From positions 12,217,073 to 12,281,072 of the forward strand of contig OW203767.1 in assembly GCA_934045905.1 (NCBI GenBank): a DNA stretch of 64,000 nucleotides, written 5' to 3'. Position numbers and translations under genes: made by a program. The notes beneath the pieces are model-generated. The model did not search any database. It was not told the DNA's origin and saw nothing but the letters and a program-made list of their open reading frames with translations. The first letter of the stretch is position 1. Each line of letters opens with the position of its first letter. Positions 48,923-62,319 of this stretch are shown here, piece by piece. Source of the stretch: Leuctra nigra (lineage: Eukaryota; Arthropoda; Insecta; Plecoptera; Leuctridae).

Positions 48923-51900
48923 TTAGTGAAGTTTTTGAGTTTACAAAACAGTCACTGCACATAGCCGATTGAAAGTGATTTCCTAGGGAACCTTCCGAGC
49001 AATTGTCTCTGGACTGAGTGAAACCCCGAAAATTATCTTAGTAAGATGAAAGATGGAACTCAATTGCAATCAGCCAGTAAAAAGCAATTTAACATCTTTT
49101 TCTCGTACACTCTTATAGCCAATTCACATTTCGTCTCAAATAGATCTTGCCCATGATCGAATCACCTTTGACATGGTTCTCTAATATTATACATTGAAAT
49201 GTCGTCACAGTTTGAGCTCATTTGCTTGGATTGCTGTACAAAATCGAATACAGAACAATTATGCGGTTTTTACAGTTGCACTCGAGCTCTGTGGGTTTGC
49301 TAGAGCAACCACTTTTTAAGGATTTATTTGTTGACGGATGCTTCGATAGGATGTATACTAAAATAAATGCATACATTACGAAACCATGCTTTTAGGCACT
49401 ACTATTTCCTAAAAATACTTACAATTTAATACAATTCAAATTTTTATTAGTGGTTATAGTACTTATTAAATATTTTTTATGAAAATGTTATCTTTAAAAT
49501 ATTCGAATTAGTAACTAGTGCGTGATTGTTTACTATATCTTATTCAAAATTTGTAACAACTTAGTAACCGAATTGTTATCGAAGGTAACAGTGAGTTAAC
49601 TGAATTGACGACATATTAATTATGTTCATTCAAGTATTCTAGAAGTAGAATAGTATTATTCATTCAGTAGTATAGATTAGTTACTAGTATATTTAACAGT
49701 ATTTATATAGCTAGCTTAGTACCTAAGCTAAATATAATTAAGCCATATTAATAATGTAGATAAAATACGAATCCAAAATTGTGCAGTAATAACTCTACAT
49801 TATTTAGTACAATCTTAAATCTTTTACACCGAAAGTCACTAAATAATAAACATTGCGCTTGAATTATGACCAATTAGAGTAGTGATTTGTTTGGCGGCTA
49901 AAGCAGCTTTACACCCATGATGTTGAGTCGACCTTGAAATTGAGCAAGTGCTGCCCTCCACGGCGCAACCTCGAAACACATCACACTCCGATAGTTCGCG
50001 ACTTTTCCTCCGCGGAAACATGAGCGCTAGTAGTCGCTCAAGTTCTAGGTTACGGTCACCCGGTCAGTAGTACCAAAACACCTCTCAGCCAATCACAGAG
50101 TCGCATTGCATCAGTCTCAGTTGTTACCCCTCAGGAGGAAAGAGTCAATTTAAAAACATCAAATTATCATACTCATAAAGGCAGAGTAAACGGCTTAGAA
50201 TAAGGAAATCGGCTAGTTTTTTTCCCCCTTTATATCAAACCAGTTCAGCACTAATTATGTCAATGTCTTTGAAAAGTTGAGCCAAACCACAACCTGGTAA
50301 TGAAAACCTGGTTTCTGTTCACCCCCACAAGTGCCCTAGAAATGTGCAGAAATATTTTATATAAATCGTGAAATTGATCTAGAAAAGTTGAAATGGTAAA
50401 GCAACTTTCAAAACAACATTGAATATTGTTCAAAATTTAATTTTTCACATTTTAAAATATTTCTATAGAACTCCTTGTTTACAGGCCACTTTTTGATACC
50501 TTAGTTTGATAATTATTTATACATTTTAATTAGTGATAATTTGAAGCACATTTTACATTCTGAAACGTGTTTCAGGCTTGGCCAAGCGTTTCTTGAACAT
50601 GCTGGGTCCTCGCCAAAAATGTTGCAGAAAAGTAAGTCAGGTCAGCTTGGTCCAAGGAAGTCATTTGAAAACCACTAGCGTTTTACATTACAATTCTGTG
50701 CCAATCGCTGGTTTTAATTAGAATAAAAGAAAACAAGGACATGTGTGGAAAGGATAACAGAATCATTGGTTATATTTTATTTTTGTTTTTATTTGTAACA
50801 AAAAGTGTAACAGAGTTTTAATACGTATTTGGCAGTAAGTGTGAAATGTCATTTTTGTCATGTTACCGGAAGTCATAAATGTCATAGTGTGTAGTCGGAA
50901 ATTTTTTAACAGGTCAAAAATATGCTAATAAGTTTTGTCACAAAAATTCGTCTATTATTTAACAATGTAGTCAAGTCTTTGGTAAAGTTATAATAGAAAT
51001 AATAAAAAAACAATTCTAGAGAGCGAAACTGTACAATTATTATATGCCTAATGAGAGCTACGAGAATGCAAAGCAAAGCAACACAAAGAGAAGAATAAGA
51101 TAGAAACAAATATATTTACAAAGTTTGTCGTATGACTTTACTAAAGATCGAACTAACTTTTAATCAAGATCTACTATGCAACAGTGAGCGTGGCTAAAGT
51201 CTTCTAAAAGAATTCTATACAAAGAGAAGTCAAGAAGTCTCGTCTGAAAACAGTTACTAAATTTGGTGTCTAAAGATTAGGTTTGAGTCCTGTCAAGTCC
51301 TGAGGTTGTAGTCTGGGGGATAAGTCATCGTCCAGTAATCGGTAAGTTTGATTGTGTCTCATTATGTAAAAACAGTCTTGGGAATTGTCTTTTATGGTGA
51401 ATGTTCAATTGAACAGAATACGTCGATAAATTATTAGTAACTAGATTTTTTTGTATCCAGATTCAAAAATTAAATATTATAATTGATAATAAATTAAATA
51501 CATTATAATTAAATAAAAAATAAATAATGTTCTCTTGAGTATTTTGGTACTGTTGATGACTATTCAGTCACGTGATTTTGAGATCGACTTGGAAATGTCG
51601 ATTGGGCTTGAATGTCGAAAGTGATCGGGGCTATCCGGAGGAAAGTGTAGATCGAAAATCAAAACTTATCGATTGTCGTCTATACTAATTTTGACTGGTT
51701 TATGATTTGTAGAATCTGAAAAAGAAACAAAAGCATGTGATTAGCACAAATAAATGTATTAGTAGGTATTTTCTTGTACGGTGAACTTGTTCATGCATTA
51801 AATGTTCATTTACTATTTTGTCAGAAATTCTAAGTGCCACGACCTCAATCTATAATCCAGTTTTGAGAGCAATCAACATAGCTGCATTAATTATTATTGG

Positions 51901-52597
51901 TTCAGAACATTGACACACTGGACGAATCAATATATTAATAATTCTTCTCATTTTATTTTAGAACGAAATATTTTCCTAGAGCGTAGTTCATGGCATTACT
52001 TGAAGCCCTGATGGTAATTCGATATGCAAAGAACTGTCTGCAGACTGTAAACATTCTAGCCTGACGACATACTTTAGGAGTAATTAATAAGTTATGTTTT
52101 GTTATTATGTGCATATCCAGGTGCATATGTATGACTTAAGTTTCAAAATAAATCTATTTTTAAATAGTTTTGAACCAGTTTTTTAAATTTTAATACGTTT
52201 GTAGCTTTAAACGAAATGGATTAAAATTCTTATCGTGCGAACGAATTAGTGAAGTATTTATAATCCAAACAAAATTCTAGGAAGAAGGCGTAAATATGTT
52301 CCTGAATCAGGTCTCTAACCGGGTCAAAAATTTAAACCTAAACACGATCGCCATAAAAATTAGATGATTCTAGTCACCACTTACGGGTGTGTTATTCCCG
52401 TTATACATATTGTTTCGGAAACCATATTATATCATGGTCTTATCCAAATAAATTACTCGACAGTTGGTTGATATCTTCAGATCTTTGCACGTTAACTTTT
52501 AAAGCTAAACAACAACAAAACTATTACGTTCATTTATGTGAGACCCTCCTCTAAATAGAGGAGATGTTCTTGAACTTACATCATACTCTATAAGCTC

Positions 52598-52986
52598 CTA
52601 TTGCTTGACGGGTTGGTAAGAGTTGTACGCCAGATTCTGGGCATCTTGTTGGGAACGTCCCCATCCTCCATGTCCGCCGCCGCCGCTTCCACTGCTCGAG
52701 TAGCTTCCGGCATCTCCGCCGATGGCCGAGTACGCTTCATGGCCATGATGTTCGTGATGATCATGATGGGCGTGGTGCGGGTGCGAGACGATCTCGTAGG
52801 TGACCGACTTGTGGGAGTGCAGGAGCTTCTTCAGACCGATGATACCGGCGAGCAGGAGGGCGATCTTGCCGATCAGGAGGGCCTTGCCGGCGATGAGGGC
52901 GATGCCGCCGAGGAGCAGGGGCAGGATGGCGGCGGCTTTGACCTTCAGGAGCAGCAGCAGGGGCATCAGCATCTTGGTTGCCTTCT
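52598..52986 (-). CDS. Osiris-family gene D, terminal coding exon (hydrophobic domain and C-terminal tail)
   Basis: The acceptor CTGTTACAG|AGAAGG at 52987/52986 is in phase 1. The exon reads KATKMLMPLLLLLKVKAAAI, then LPLLLGGIALIAGKALLIGK, IALLLAGIIGLKKLLHSHK, the tail motif TYEIVSHPH, a His-rich run, a Ser/Gly-rich run and QNLAYNSYQPVKQ-stop. The stop is TAG at 52600-52598. The tail closely resembles gene B (QNLAYxxYxP), so B and D are probably closer paralogues than either is to A. The segment is GC-rich relative to its flanks. A three-exon model totals 771 nt (256 aa). Confidence 0.92.
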
Positions 52987-53946
52987 CTGTAACAGAACAG
53001 GAGAAACATGAGTTACAGAATCAACTCGACCGGCAAGTGAGAGGTGCCGGGTTCGATATTTTTCACAACACCCCTTCAAACTTAGAGAATAGTTGGGTCA
53101 ATGATTCATTGTCGAAGTAAAATAATTTTGTCTATAATTTGAGCTACACAATGAATAAACGACCAGGAATTGTTTATTTTCTTGGAAAACGTATTGGTTT
53201 ACTTTATAAACAGTTTCGTATTGTGAGTTTAGATAAAGATCGAAAATTAAAGCTGATTTGTTTGTTTGATTGTTCAAAATTTGGCCCACTAGTAGAATGT
53301 AACTAGAGCAAGACATGTGACGTAATCTCCATGATGCACTGCCGCAGACATCCGGCATGCATATGGTATGTTCAGGTTCTGTCTGGCGTTTGGAAGCCGC
53401 AATATTATGTGATCGATGGAAGATCGTGATCGTTTAGCTCGACGATCGTGCGTGAAGTGAATCTACTGAGAGTGAACTTGATCGTCGCATTGCGTAAGAA
53501 ACAACTCGGTTTTCAAGCAACGCGTGTTTTATCGATATCATGCTTCTTGTTTACACCTGGTTGAAGAGTAAGATTCTAATCTATTGACATTGTTTAACAC
53601 ATTTAGGTATAGCTTATGGTTTTTAAAACCAATGCCGTTTTTTAAATCGTTTGAATTGAGTCAATTTGATCAATAATTTGACCCTCCCCCCATTAAATTT
53701 AAATCAACACTGGTAAATTCATTATAGTGCGTTTTGAATAGTAATAAAAATAATAATTTGGGACCCGGAAAGAGTATTTAAAAAAAATATCTAAGATTTA
53801 TGTTTTTTCTCGACCAAGATTCGAACCCTAGTTTTCAGATTGCAGTTAGAGAGTTGAACTGGCTGATCAGAAAATTAGAAATATACAAATACTTATCTAG
53901 ATACTTCTATCTTAAATTCTAGGTGATAAAAAGTATGTTCTCTTAC
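52987..53946 (-). other. intron 2 of Osiris gene D
   Basis: A phase-1 intron of 960 bp from GTAAGA to TTACAG. It holds a tRNA-like fragment at about 53020-53060 (GCCGGGTTCGAT) and another B-box-like GATTCGAACCC at about 53818. Otherwise nothing recognised. Confidence 0.7.
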
Positions 53947-54237
53947 TCTTCTTGCCACGAGCCTCATCAGAAGCGCCGGTGGTTTCCTCCTCAAGACCGA
54001 AGGCGTCGCTGAGCGAGCGTCCGGCGTTGCTGACGGCGTTGAGGACGTCGGTGCCGCTGAGGTCGACCTTGAAGCTGTGCGACTTGAGGTATCGCTCGAC
54101 GCGGTCGATGATCATGGTCTCGACGTCTTCCTTGTCCTCCTCCAGAGCTCGGGGGGAGCCCTCGACGCTCTCGGCGGGAGCGTTGGCGACGACTGTAACA
54201 CCCTCAGTCAGTTTCAAGATGTCTTTTTTGCCGGAGG
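53947..54237 (-). CDS. Osiris-family gene D, coding exon 2
   Basis: Internal exon of 291 nt, phase 1 at both ends. The acceptor is CCCTTCAG|CCTCC (54238/54237) and the donor AAGAAGA|GTAAGA (53947/53946). It reads ASGKKDILKLTEGVTVVANA, then an acidic linker, DVETMIIDRVERYLKSHSFK and VDLSGTDVLNAVSNAGRSLS, and ends EARGKKS-basic. LTEGVTVV and the DRVxRYLxSHxxxxDLSG segment are typical DUF1676. The wording is closest to what I recall of the Osi6/Osi7 type, which is a weak inference. It begins just after the point where other Osiris proteins carry the two-cysteine block. No upstream exon with that block was found. Confidence 0.88.
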
Positions 54238-54627
54238 CTGAAGGGAACAACCGATAGCTCGTCATCAGTTGTAAGAGTTTAGATTTTTAATATTTAAAAT
54301 TATGAGACTTCCAAAAAGGACTCGAACCCAGGATCTGTCGATTTAGTACAATATTTCTTCGACAAATTATGAAATTTTGATAATTATTCTAAAAAAATCT
54401 CAAGTCGAATTGAAGATTTTTTTTATGTTAGGCACAGAAATTACGATTTATCAATAATCGACGTTGATGTTACGATTATTTAAAAAAAAAAATAGACGTC
54501 GAACTTTAACTTAACAGTAAACAGCAGTATTCCATGTTGTAAAACTGTATTAAAATTCACTTCGAAATACTTCGTTGGATTTTTTTCTCGCTATCACTAA
54601 GTGAATTTTCCGACTTTTCCGACTTAC
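54238..54627 (-). other. intron 1 of Osiris gene D
   Basis: A 390-bp AT-rich phase-1 intron. A B-box-like piece (GACTCGAACCCAGGATC) lies at about 54319. No exon-like open stretch with cysteines is visible on the minus strand. Confidence 0.7.
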
Positions 54628-54718
54628 CTGTTTCCTGAGCCGATGTCGCCGCAGCCGGAAGAGCCACAGCCATCGAGAACAACGCACAGCATGCGATCGC
54701 CCACCAAATTCTAGCCAT
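54628..54718 (-). CDS. Osiris-family gene D, coding exon 1 (signal peptide)
   Basis: Short first exon reading MARIWWAIACCALFSMAVAL, then PAAATSAQET, and ending in a phase-1 donor ACAG|GTAAGT at 54628/54627. It fits the phase-1 acceptor at 54237. The Met at 54718 is chosen because it begins the hydrophobic signal core directly. An upstream in-frame Met at 54748 would add ten residues, including charged ones, before the core. A TATA-like box at 54807-54815 fits either start. The exon carries only the signal peptide and mature N-terminus. The usual two-cysteine segment is neither here nor recognisable in the 390-bp intron that follows. Confidence 0.78.
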
Positions 54719-54806
54719 GATGATTACTAAACGATATTCCACTTCCACCGAACTACAACTCAGAAACTTCGAACGTGAATGATGCTTGAAAAGAAGATCG
54801 CTTTAG

Positions 54807-54815
54807 CTTTATATA
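54807..54815 (-). promoter_or_regulatory. TATA box of Osiris gene D
   Basis: The minus strand reads TATATAAAG about 90 bp before the ATG at 54718. No competing TATA-like sequence lies nearer. Confidence 0.55.
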
Positions 54816-57807
54816 AAAGAAGACTGACTGACACCTCGCCCCTATGTCCCCTTACAACTCTTTGCGTCGTACCGCACTCTAGAATATAGGCTATGGGTGG
54901 GGGGAGACACTTCCACCATGTAGAAGATCTCACAGGTGCGTCGGAGCCAATAGTATTCCTTGATTCAAGAAGCCAGTTTGGTAACTATAGTAACCATAGA
55001 CTTCTGATATGGACCGGACAGACTGACCAACACTGAAAACGGCTTTCTAACGTACTAGATCACGCATAACCTAGATTTTGGAGAATCATCTTAGCTTTGC
55101 TTTTGAGTCTACTTAGTAGTTTACCCAACTACCCATGGAAGATAATATGTAATTATATATTTCGACCAAGCCCACTGTAGAATGAATTTGCCGTTGGTTG
55201 TTGTAAGGCATGTACAATGTAAAATATTCTGTTTGATAACTGGACCGGGCAGTGGAGATAATTTTGTTGAGATTTGGATCGTGTTAATTTGATGGTGGTG
55301 GGTGGGAAGGAGTCGGTCTAAGGAGAAGGATTTTATATCTCTTGAACTTGAACTTGCTAGTGACTTTCACTTCGGAATCGCAAGTAAGTCGTGATCGGAT
55401 CGAGTGACTTTATTTCCATCAAAAGTGATCGGAGATTTTAATGAAAGTTTTGGCGACATGATTTTTTTTTACGATTTTGGCACATACATTTTTTTTTCAT
55501 TTTAATTAAGAATGACTAATGACATGGTTACATTCATAGAGGCATAGTTTTAATTCGTGAATTAATTACAGTGTTTAAATTACTGCAGCAGATAAAATTA
55601 CATCTTTTGAAGTTTGTCACGACTGACCTTTCTGAACAAATACAAAACAAATTTGTGAGTTTTATACTTTAGGAGGTAATACAATTTGATGTACTACCTA
55701 CTAAAAAAATAATTTTGCGATTTCTGTAATTGACAAAAATCTATTTATTTGCACTTCAGTTTTATGAATCGAGCTTTGTTGTTATTTATGACAATCCACT
55801 GTAAGTTAATGACCCTGAAACTGACCGATCAAATAATTAATGTCTACTTTGATAATGTTCTAGATTTATAAAACCGTATGTTATTGCTTATTGTTAGCAA
55901 GTTTAAAATTATTGTATACCGGATTGCGCTAAATCTAGAACCGTGTCCCTTCTTCTTTATTTCTTCTTTATTCATCTACTGACAACAGTCATTAAATTCT
56001 CCTTGCATTTTTGTTTGCCTAAATGACATGCTATTAATTTGCACTAAACAATTAAAATTTGATGTCAACTAACCTGCTCTAGTTTAGAAAATATCGTTTT
56101 CACTTACACATGAACAAACCAATTAATTTTCTAAGAAAATAATAAGAAACATGGAATTCTGGCAAGTGGATCACATAATTAAATAATGTTTTCTATTTGA
56201 TACAACTTTAATTTTCTGTATGAAGTTTTATAATTAGTTAAACGCTTCTGATTGTTAATAGAATTCTACGCATGTTTCCAAGAAGACAAGTAGGTATAAA
56301 TCTCCTATTATGTTGCTTTTTTCCACCATTATTCTCTCCACGCTCTATTAGTTCTATTCTTACTTAAACCTAGATGCATTTCATGATTGTCCTGCAATCA
56401 TGTCATTGTGCAAATCGATTATCGAATGATAAGAAAATGCAACAAAACATGTATTTTTCTAAGTGATATTTCAGTAGCGATACTTACTTTTCAAGAACAA
56501 AGAGCATAATGTTGATTGTGTATGCCGTGATAGTAACATAGAAAGACATCACAGTGTATACAATAGAAAGCGTAGCTCCATTTCTCACAAGTATTAGTAT
56601 ACCTGACGTTTAGCGCTACATGATCTTAATGATATTTTGTTTTGTGAAGGGTTTTGATATGTCAAACTGTTAGCACATGAAAATATATACATTATCTGTT
56701 TAGTTTTAAATTGCGTGTGAAAATTAAAGTTAGGTTTGAGCAAAGAATGAATGAATATTTGAATAGACTAAATTAGGGAGTCAAAGTGTTTTTTTAAGTA
56801 TTTATTTTTAGATGTTTACAAAGAAAACATACATGGTTTTGCGGTCAGAGAAAATTTACTTGATTTAGAATAATTCATTATTACGAAAAAATGAATATTA
56901 ATGTTGTTATAAAATTGAATGACCCAGAATATGACCATTATACAATTTAATATTATTGATCAGATTGTTTTTCTTAGAGAATTTTGTTTTTGAGAAAATA
57001 GTACAAAAGGTGCATTATAAAAGCTGTTTATTTAAAAACATAAAATATATCAAATAACAAAATAATTTATTTTAAAATAACATAAAATTAACGCAATCTC
57101 CCAGTCAACTAAAATCTTTTGTCTCGAGCGCTTGAAAAATGCGGAAATCTTGTGTGTCCAGCAATCGGGCAGCAGACGAACCTTGACCTCTACATTGAGT
57201 GGGTCACTGAGTCTGTCGGCCAAGACGATGGACCCAGCATCTTGCATATATTACACCTCGTCGGCAAGAGCAAGGACAAGGGCAAGAAAGTTGTGGTCAA
57301 TTCACACCTGTTGGCTTTGTTTTCAATTGTTCTTACGTCGCGTTTCAAATGCATTCCTCTCCAAAGTGGGTATACAATTCAAATCGGGAAACACAAATCT
57401 GCAGATTTCATTTGACCAATTTATCAAGTGTGAAATTAGAAAACAATCCAAATCTTCGAAATTGGGTCATGTTTGGGCACAAATGTTGTATGTATAATAT
57501 TCATAGGGTCGACTAAATAAATCAGCTAAATTTTCTTATTTTTTAATGGCTGAAAGTTAAGACGATATTTAGGAAATATTATCGCCAATGTTTACAATCG
57601 AGTAGAGCCTACTCTTAAGGTGATACAAGCGCTCGGCCGTTTTAGAAAATTGAGAGAGAAAAATGGTTTCGTAAGTGGGTGTAACTTCGATAGGATGTTC
57701 ACATGATCAGTCTGATTGTATATTAGTAGACATTTTTCATTTTTACTTAGTGCCTTGTTAATTAGGTGCCGGTTATTCAACAAAACCGCTCAAAACGATG
57801 AAATTTC

Positions 57808-58093
57808 CGATACGATTGGAGACCAAACCTGTGTGGTTGATCTCAAATTGTAATCATGATTGGATAAAAGACAAACTTAGGGTTATCACTTGGCACATTT
57901 TTGAAATTTAATTTTATACGGTACCCAGCGAGACAAGAAAATAGCTAATTATTCATCAAAAATCCACTAATTACTAATTAACTAAACAAAAAATTAAAAA
58001 TGTACCAAGGGATAACCCTAAATTAGTCTTTTATCTAATCACGATAATACTTTCAAATCCTTTCGTCAACCCATTTTGTCTCCAATCGTATCC
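57808..58093. mobile_element. foldback element
   Basis: Arms from CCGATACGATTGGAGAC to the inverse GTCTCCAATCGTATCC. Inner matches GACAAACTTAGGGTTATCAC and GGGATAACCCTAAATTAGTC. AT-rich centre. Confidence 0.75.
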
Positions 58094-60810
58094 AAAAAAA
58101 GTCTACAAAATGCAGCGAAATCGCTCGCGCTTGCAGCACCACCTACCTACTTGTGGCTCTCATCTGTTTTTCTGTGGGTGATTTTCGCTTTACAGGCCAA
58201 ACGAAGACACAACATAACTGATCCCAAATATTCTGCATATTTACAGAAAGAAAGTTTTTGTCTCTGACCGATCTGTAAATGTGCATACAAATTAGCCTTG
58301 GTCTGATTTGCTCGGGATTTATAGCATAGTTTTAAAAAAATCGTCTGCTAAGTTCAGATAAAAATGTATTAATAACTTGTCAAGAAGTATATTTCTATAA
58401 AATAAATGTACCGCACTTTTGATCATTTGAAAATTATTGGTGTTTGTTCACACACACGATTCAGACGTATTTCTATTTCATTTGATATGCATTATATTCT
58501 TTATCATACTGTTCGGTACAAATAATAACAAATAATGTAAACAAATGAGAATAATAGCCCTAATAGAGTCGAGAAAACTTTATATGAGAGCACAGAAATG
58601 TTAAGTGCACATCAATTTATTCAACATGACAATTGAAGGAAATAAGACAGCTTAGAACAGTTACTCGTGAACACCAGCTATACATACGCGAACTGTTTCT
58701 ATCAACCTGTACAGAGTGTTTCTTAGTTTGTAATTAGATAATCAATAATAACGTTTAAGTCATCGCCATGGACTTAATTATTCAATTACAATCATAACAA
58801 TGTATCGGCGACAAGAAATTGTACTTCGATTAGATTTAGTTAAGTTTTTTCATTGATTTGAAGCATGAAATTGCAATTTTGTGGTTTGTGTGCTAATCAA
58901 CTGGCCAGACAGTTTTTTGTCGTTTCTGTTGGAAGTCTTTTAACTTTTACTTCTTCGCTGCGCTTTTTTCTCGGCGCATGAATGAAAATTATAACTCGTT
59001 CCTTTTTTACTATGCAATGAGATTGAAAACATTATTTGGTCATGTACACGTCTCTTTTTACCCTTTTGCATCAAGTCACAGAGAAATAGGCATAATAGAT
59101 TTTCAATGATTTCGATAACGATACATTTAACGAAGAATATTGCAATTATTTTTCAACTTCCTGATTTTCTTTGTGGTCCCGATGCGCATTCCAAGAAGAT
59201 GTTGCCAAAATACGGCACTTTTGTCACATAGAAAAAATAAGGTCAAGTAAAATGTTTTTCAACTAAACTATTTCGCTTAGCATTGCGTTGCTACCAAATT
59301 GCATTATAGTTAGGTAAATAATAACTTAAATTATTTCAATTCTTATGTGTCTAAGTGCTCCGAGAAGCTTTTATGTATATCACTTGCGATTTTAAAATAC
59401 CAAGTCTTCAAGTGTGTGCTCTATTTTTAAACAAATACCTATTATGCTTCTACTACTTACACAGTCTATTCTTTAGCTTTCATACACAATATCGTAGCAG
59501 ATAAAGCAAGTCAAACATTTGCAAGTACTTTCAATAAATACGGCCAGTGAAGTGTTATGAAAGGGAACTTGAATAAACAATTGTATATAATCAGAGACTG
59601 AAAGCCAGGCATAAGGAATTACTATTGAAATCTAACGTAATATTTGAACGTTAATGTATTTACAGTAATTTGCTTCGTCAACCAGAACACAATATACTTT
59701 AGTACCTACACCTACAATTCTCGAAAAATCATAAAAATTGATTTACTTTTGTTTTTATTTTAATGCTTTTTTATAATCTAATCGCTATCTCCATAATTTA
59801 GATAAAGCCATGTTTTACACTTATTTAAAATATAAATCTATTACCTAGCTGCGGTGATTAAAGAACCAAAAAGTGCTTGCAAAAATGCGAAGATTAGCGA
59901 TTATTTGCATACAAAATAATGATATATTTTCCCCATAAATTCAAATAAAATTTGTTTGGCTATATTCTCCATGGATCCAATTAGCAAGGTGTATAATATA
60001 GTTTTTTGACAAAAAATATTGCTCAAAGGAATTATAGTCACCCATTTTTAATTTTCGACAACGACATTTGTTAAATAGCCAATTTCAGCTCCATCAGGAG
60101 AATCGTTTGATTTGAACAGACGAAAAAGATTAATAGTTATAAAAGTGGTGCACGCCTAAAATTACAGTTTATTAAATCATGAAATTTATGATAATTGGTC
60201 TGTTGTCCATATACACTAAATGTATCTCATCAAAGCAGACTAATTGTATTAAATTAATTTCCATATCATTCAACAATCAATCAGATTAAGAACACAATTA
60301 CACTGTTTTTGGCCACGCTTCTCGAACTTGTTTTGATTAGACTACATTTTTATCTTCTTTTCCACGTGGAATAATTGCTCCTGCGTTGAATGAATCCGGT
60401 TCTATGAATGGACGAAGGAATGAATGAATTAGCGACGGAGTGAGTTTTCTCCAGTTCGAGGGAAATAATTAGCAATTAGCACACAACTGCTGGAGAGATT
60501 ATGAGTAGGTCAGTGTTCTGGACGATGGCTACCTTGACATCTTCTAACATGACCAACATTTGAGCCGGAAGATAATATTCGATTTCCATTTAGAAGTAAA
60601 TAGATTGCAATCACAATGGTTTTTAATTCAACCACATTTTGTATGCTACTTGCACCAAGATTGAATTAGAACAGAAACTATATTTTTAACATTCCTAAAA
60701 TTATTTATACGATCTAATTTTTTCTAGATTCTTATCTTTTGGGAAATAAAATCTAGAACTGTTAGATATATTTCAAAATGTTTTTGATGAACGAACAATA
60801 TTACGGTTAA

Positions 60811-61462
60811 ATCATGAACTAATACACCTATACAGGGATAGATAACTTCGCGCTTCATTTGAACTACCCGGTTCACCTTAGCCTTCTAAACATAAACCAC
60901 AGCCTTCTGAAAGTCACTTAATTGAAACAGAGCTGGTACAATAATGTTTTGAACATATTTTACGTGCTTTTGTCGCATATATTGTGTTTTTCTTTAATTG
61001 TTTATTCAGCCGTAAAATAACTGACAATACTGTGAATAATATCACGCCAAAGAAGGAGAATCAGTGATTATTAAATTGTGCGTAAAGCTGCGAGTAAATA
61101 TGTAAATTAGCAAGACATCAGAATGAAACTATTCAATTTTTCCGTCCATATTTAAGAATCTGAAACCCCGCCTTCATGTTGACATGTTCTTCTCTGTACA
61201 TAAGCTGTTTATTAAGGTTTGTCTGGTTTAATTAAGTCGATGTTGTATTGGCGCTCCTATATACATCATGTTCTGTCTGGTTATATATTGGTGTAGGCAT
61301 TGTGTCAACTTGACAAGAAATCTCATAATATTTGGCTTTTAGTGGTCGGCCATGTTTTATTTCTGTGCATTTTATTTGAAAACAGGACACGGATAGGGAC
61401 TGTCGTTTAGCATGTAATTGATACGGCGTTATCTATCCCTGTATAGGTGTATTAGTTCATGG
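60811..61462. mobile_element. TTAA-flanked non-autonomous element (piggyBac-like)
   Basis: TTAA direct repeats at 60807-60810 and 61463-61466. Inside them are inverted ends of about 38 bp, with ATGAACTAATACACCTATAC and AGGGATAGATAAC in both. A TTAA duplication is characteristic of piggyBac elements. No transposase inside. Confidence 0.7.
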
Positions 61463-62319
61463 TTAAATGTTTTGAATATTGAGAAATATGCATCCCTCGT
61501 TAGCCACATTTGAGATCTTAAATTACAAGTCTACATGAAAGGGGTGTGCATTTTTAATGGTGCATTTCTTCATGCATTTAATCTTAATCTTTTCGTTTGA
61601 TTTTCCTTTTTTTGTTACTTTTTAAACGGTTGTATTTTTTTACAATTTACTTTCATTTTTTATTGTTAGCACATAATAATTTTTGTGTGAACAATTAATA
61701 ATTAATAGTTTTATTTTTGCTAGTATATATTTTTATAGTAGGTATACTTTTTGTATTCGCTCTTCGGAATGGTTCCACGGTTTCCGAGTCCGAAAATCTT
61801 CGATTCCTCTTATCTTCATGTTCATCCAACTGATGAAAGAGAGTGTTTTCCTGGTTATATTTCAGTAATTACTAAGTTAAATATCAACTATCTAATTTTG
61901 GCCCGCCAAGGCAAGTAGACCGCACAATTGGTGCCGCAGTCAATTACGTCTAAATCGTGAACATCTTCAATATTGTCGCTAATTTGAATACTCTCATTTT
62001 AAATTACACCTACACGTTAATTAGACGCCCTCATATTGAAACACATACGAAAATATAAAATCAAATTTGTGTGTAATTATGATTTTAATAACAAAAGTGT
62101 ATTTATGGTAGAAAGAGTATCCTTTTACTGACACATATAAATGAATCTATGTAAATGCATAATATAAGTATAGCAATTAAAATTTAATGGTATATAAAAA
62201 AGTATGATTAGAGGTTGGTTTGTATTTTATAAAAACCTTTATATACCATTATATATAATTTTTAAGTTTCTTCTTATTATTTAAGTTTCTTATAGAATAT
62301 ACATATTCTTATAACTATG

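Larger units (their letters stand above)
32990..52590. other. intergenic region between Osiris genes C and D
   Basis: About 19.6 kb without a convincing gene. It holds palindromes at 36989, 40928, 43002 and 45216, foldbacks at 42042 and 48768, and SINE and GCTCGCT-family copies. The stretches 33.2-36.9, 38.1-40.3, 46.9-48.2 and 49-52.5 kb look like plain AT-rich DNA. Confidence 0.6.

Noticed and set aside
49839..50021. Small minus-strand frame with cysteines
   Set aside because: No signal peptide, splice sites or family likeness; composition like the surroundings.
57050..57415. Code-like patch with open frames on both strands
   Set aside because: Moderate GC content suggests an old gene or transposon fragment, but every frame stops soon and I recognise no family.
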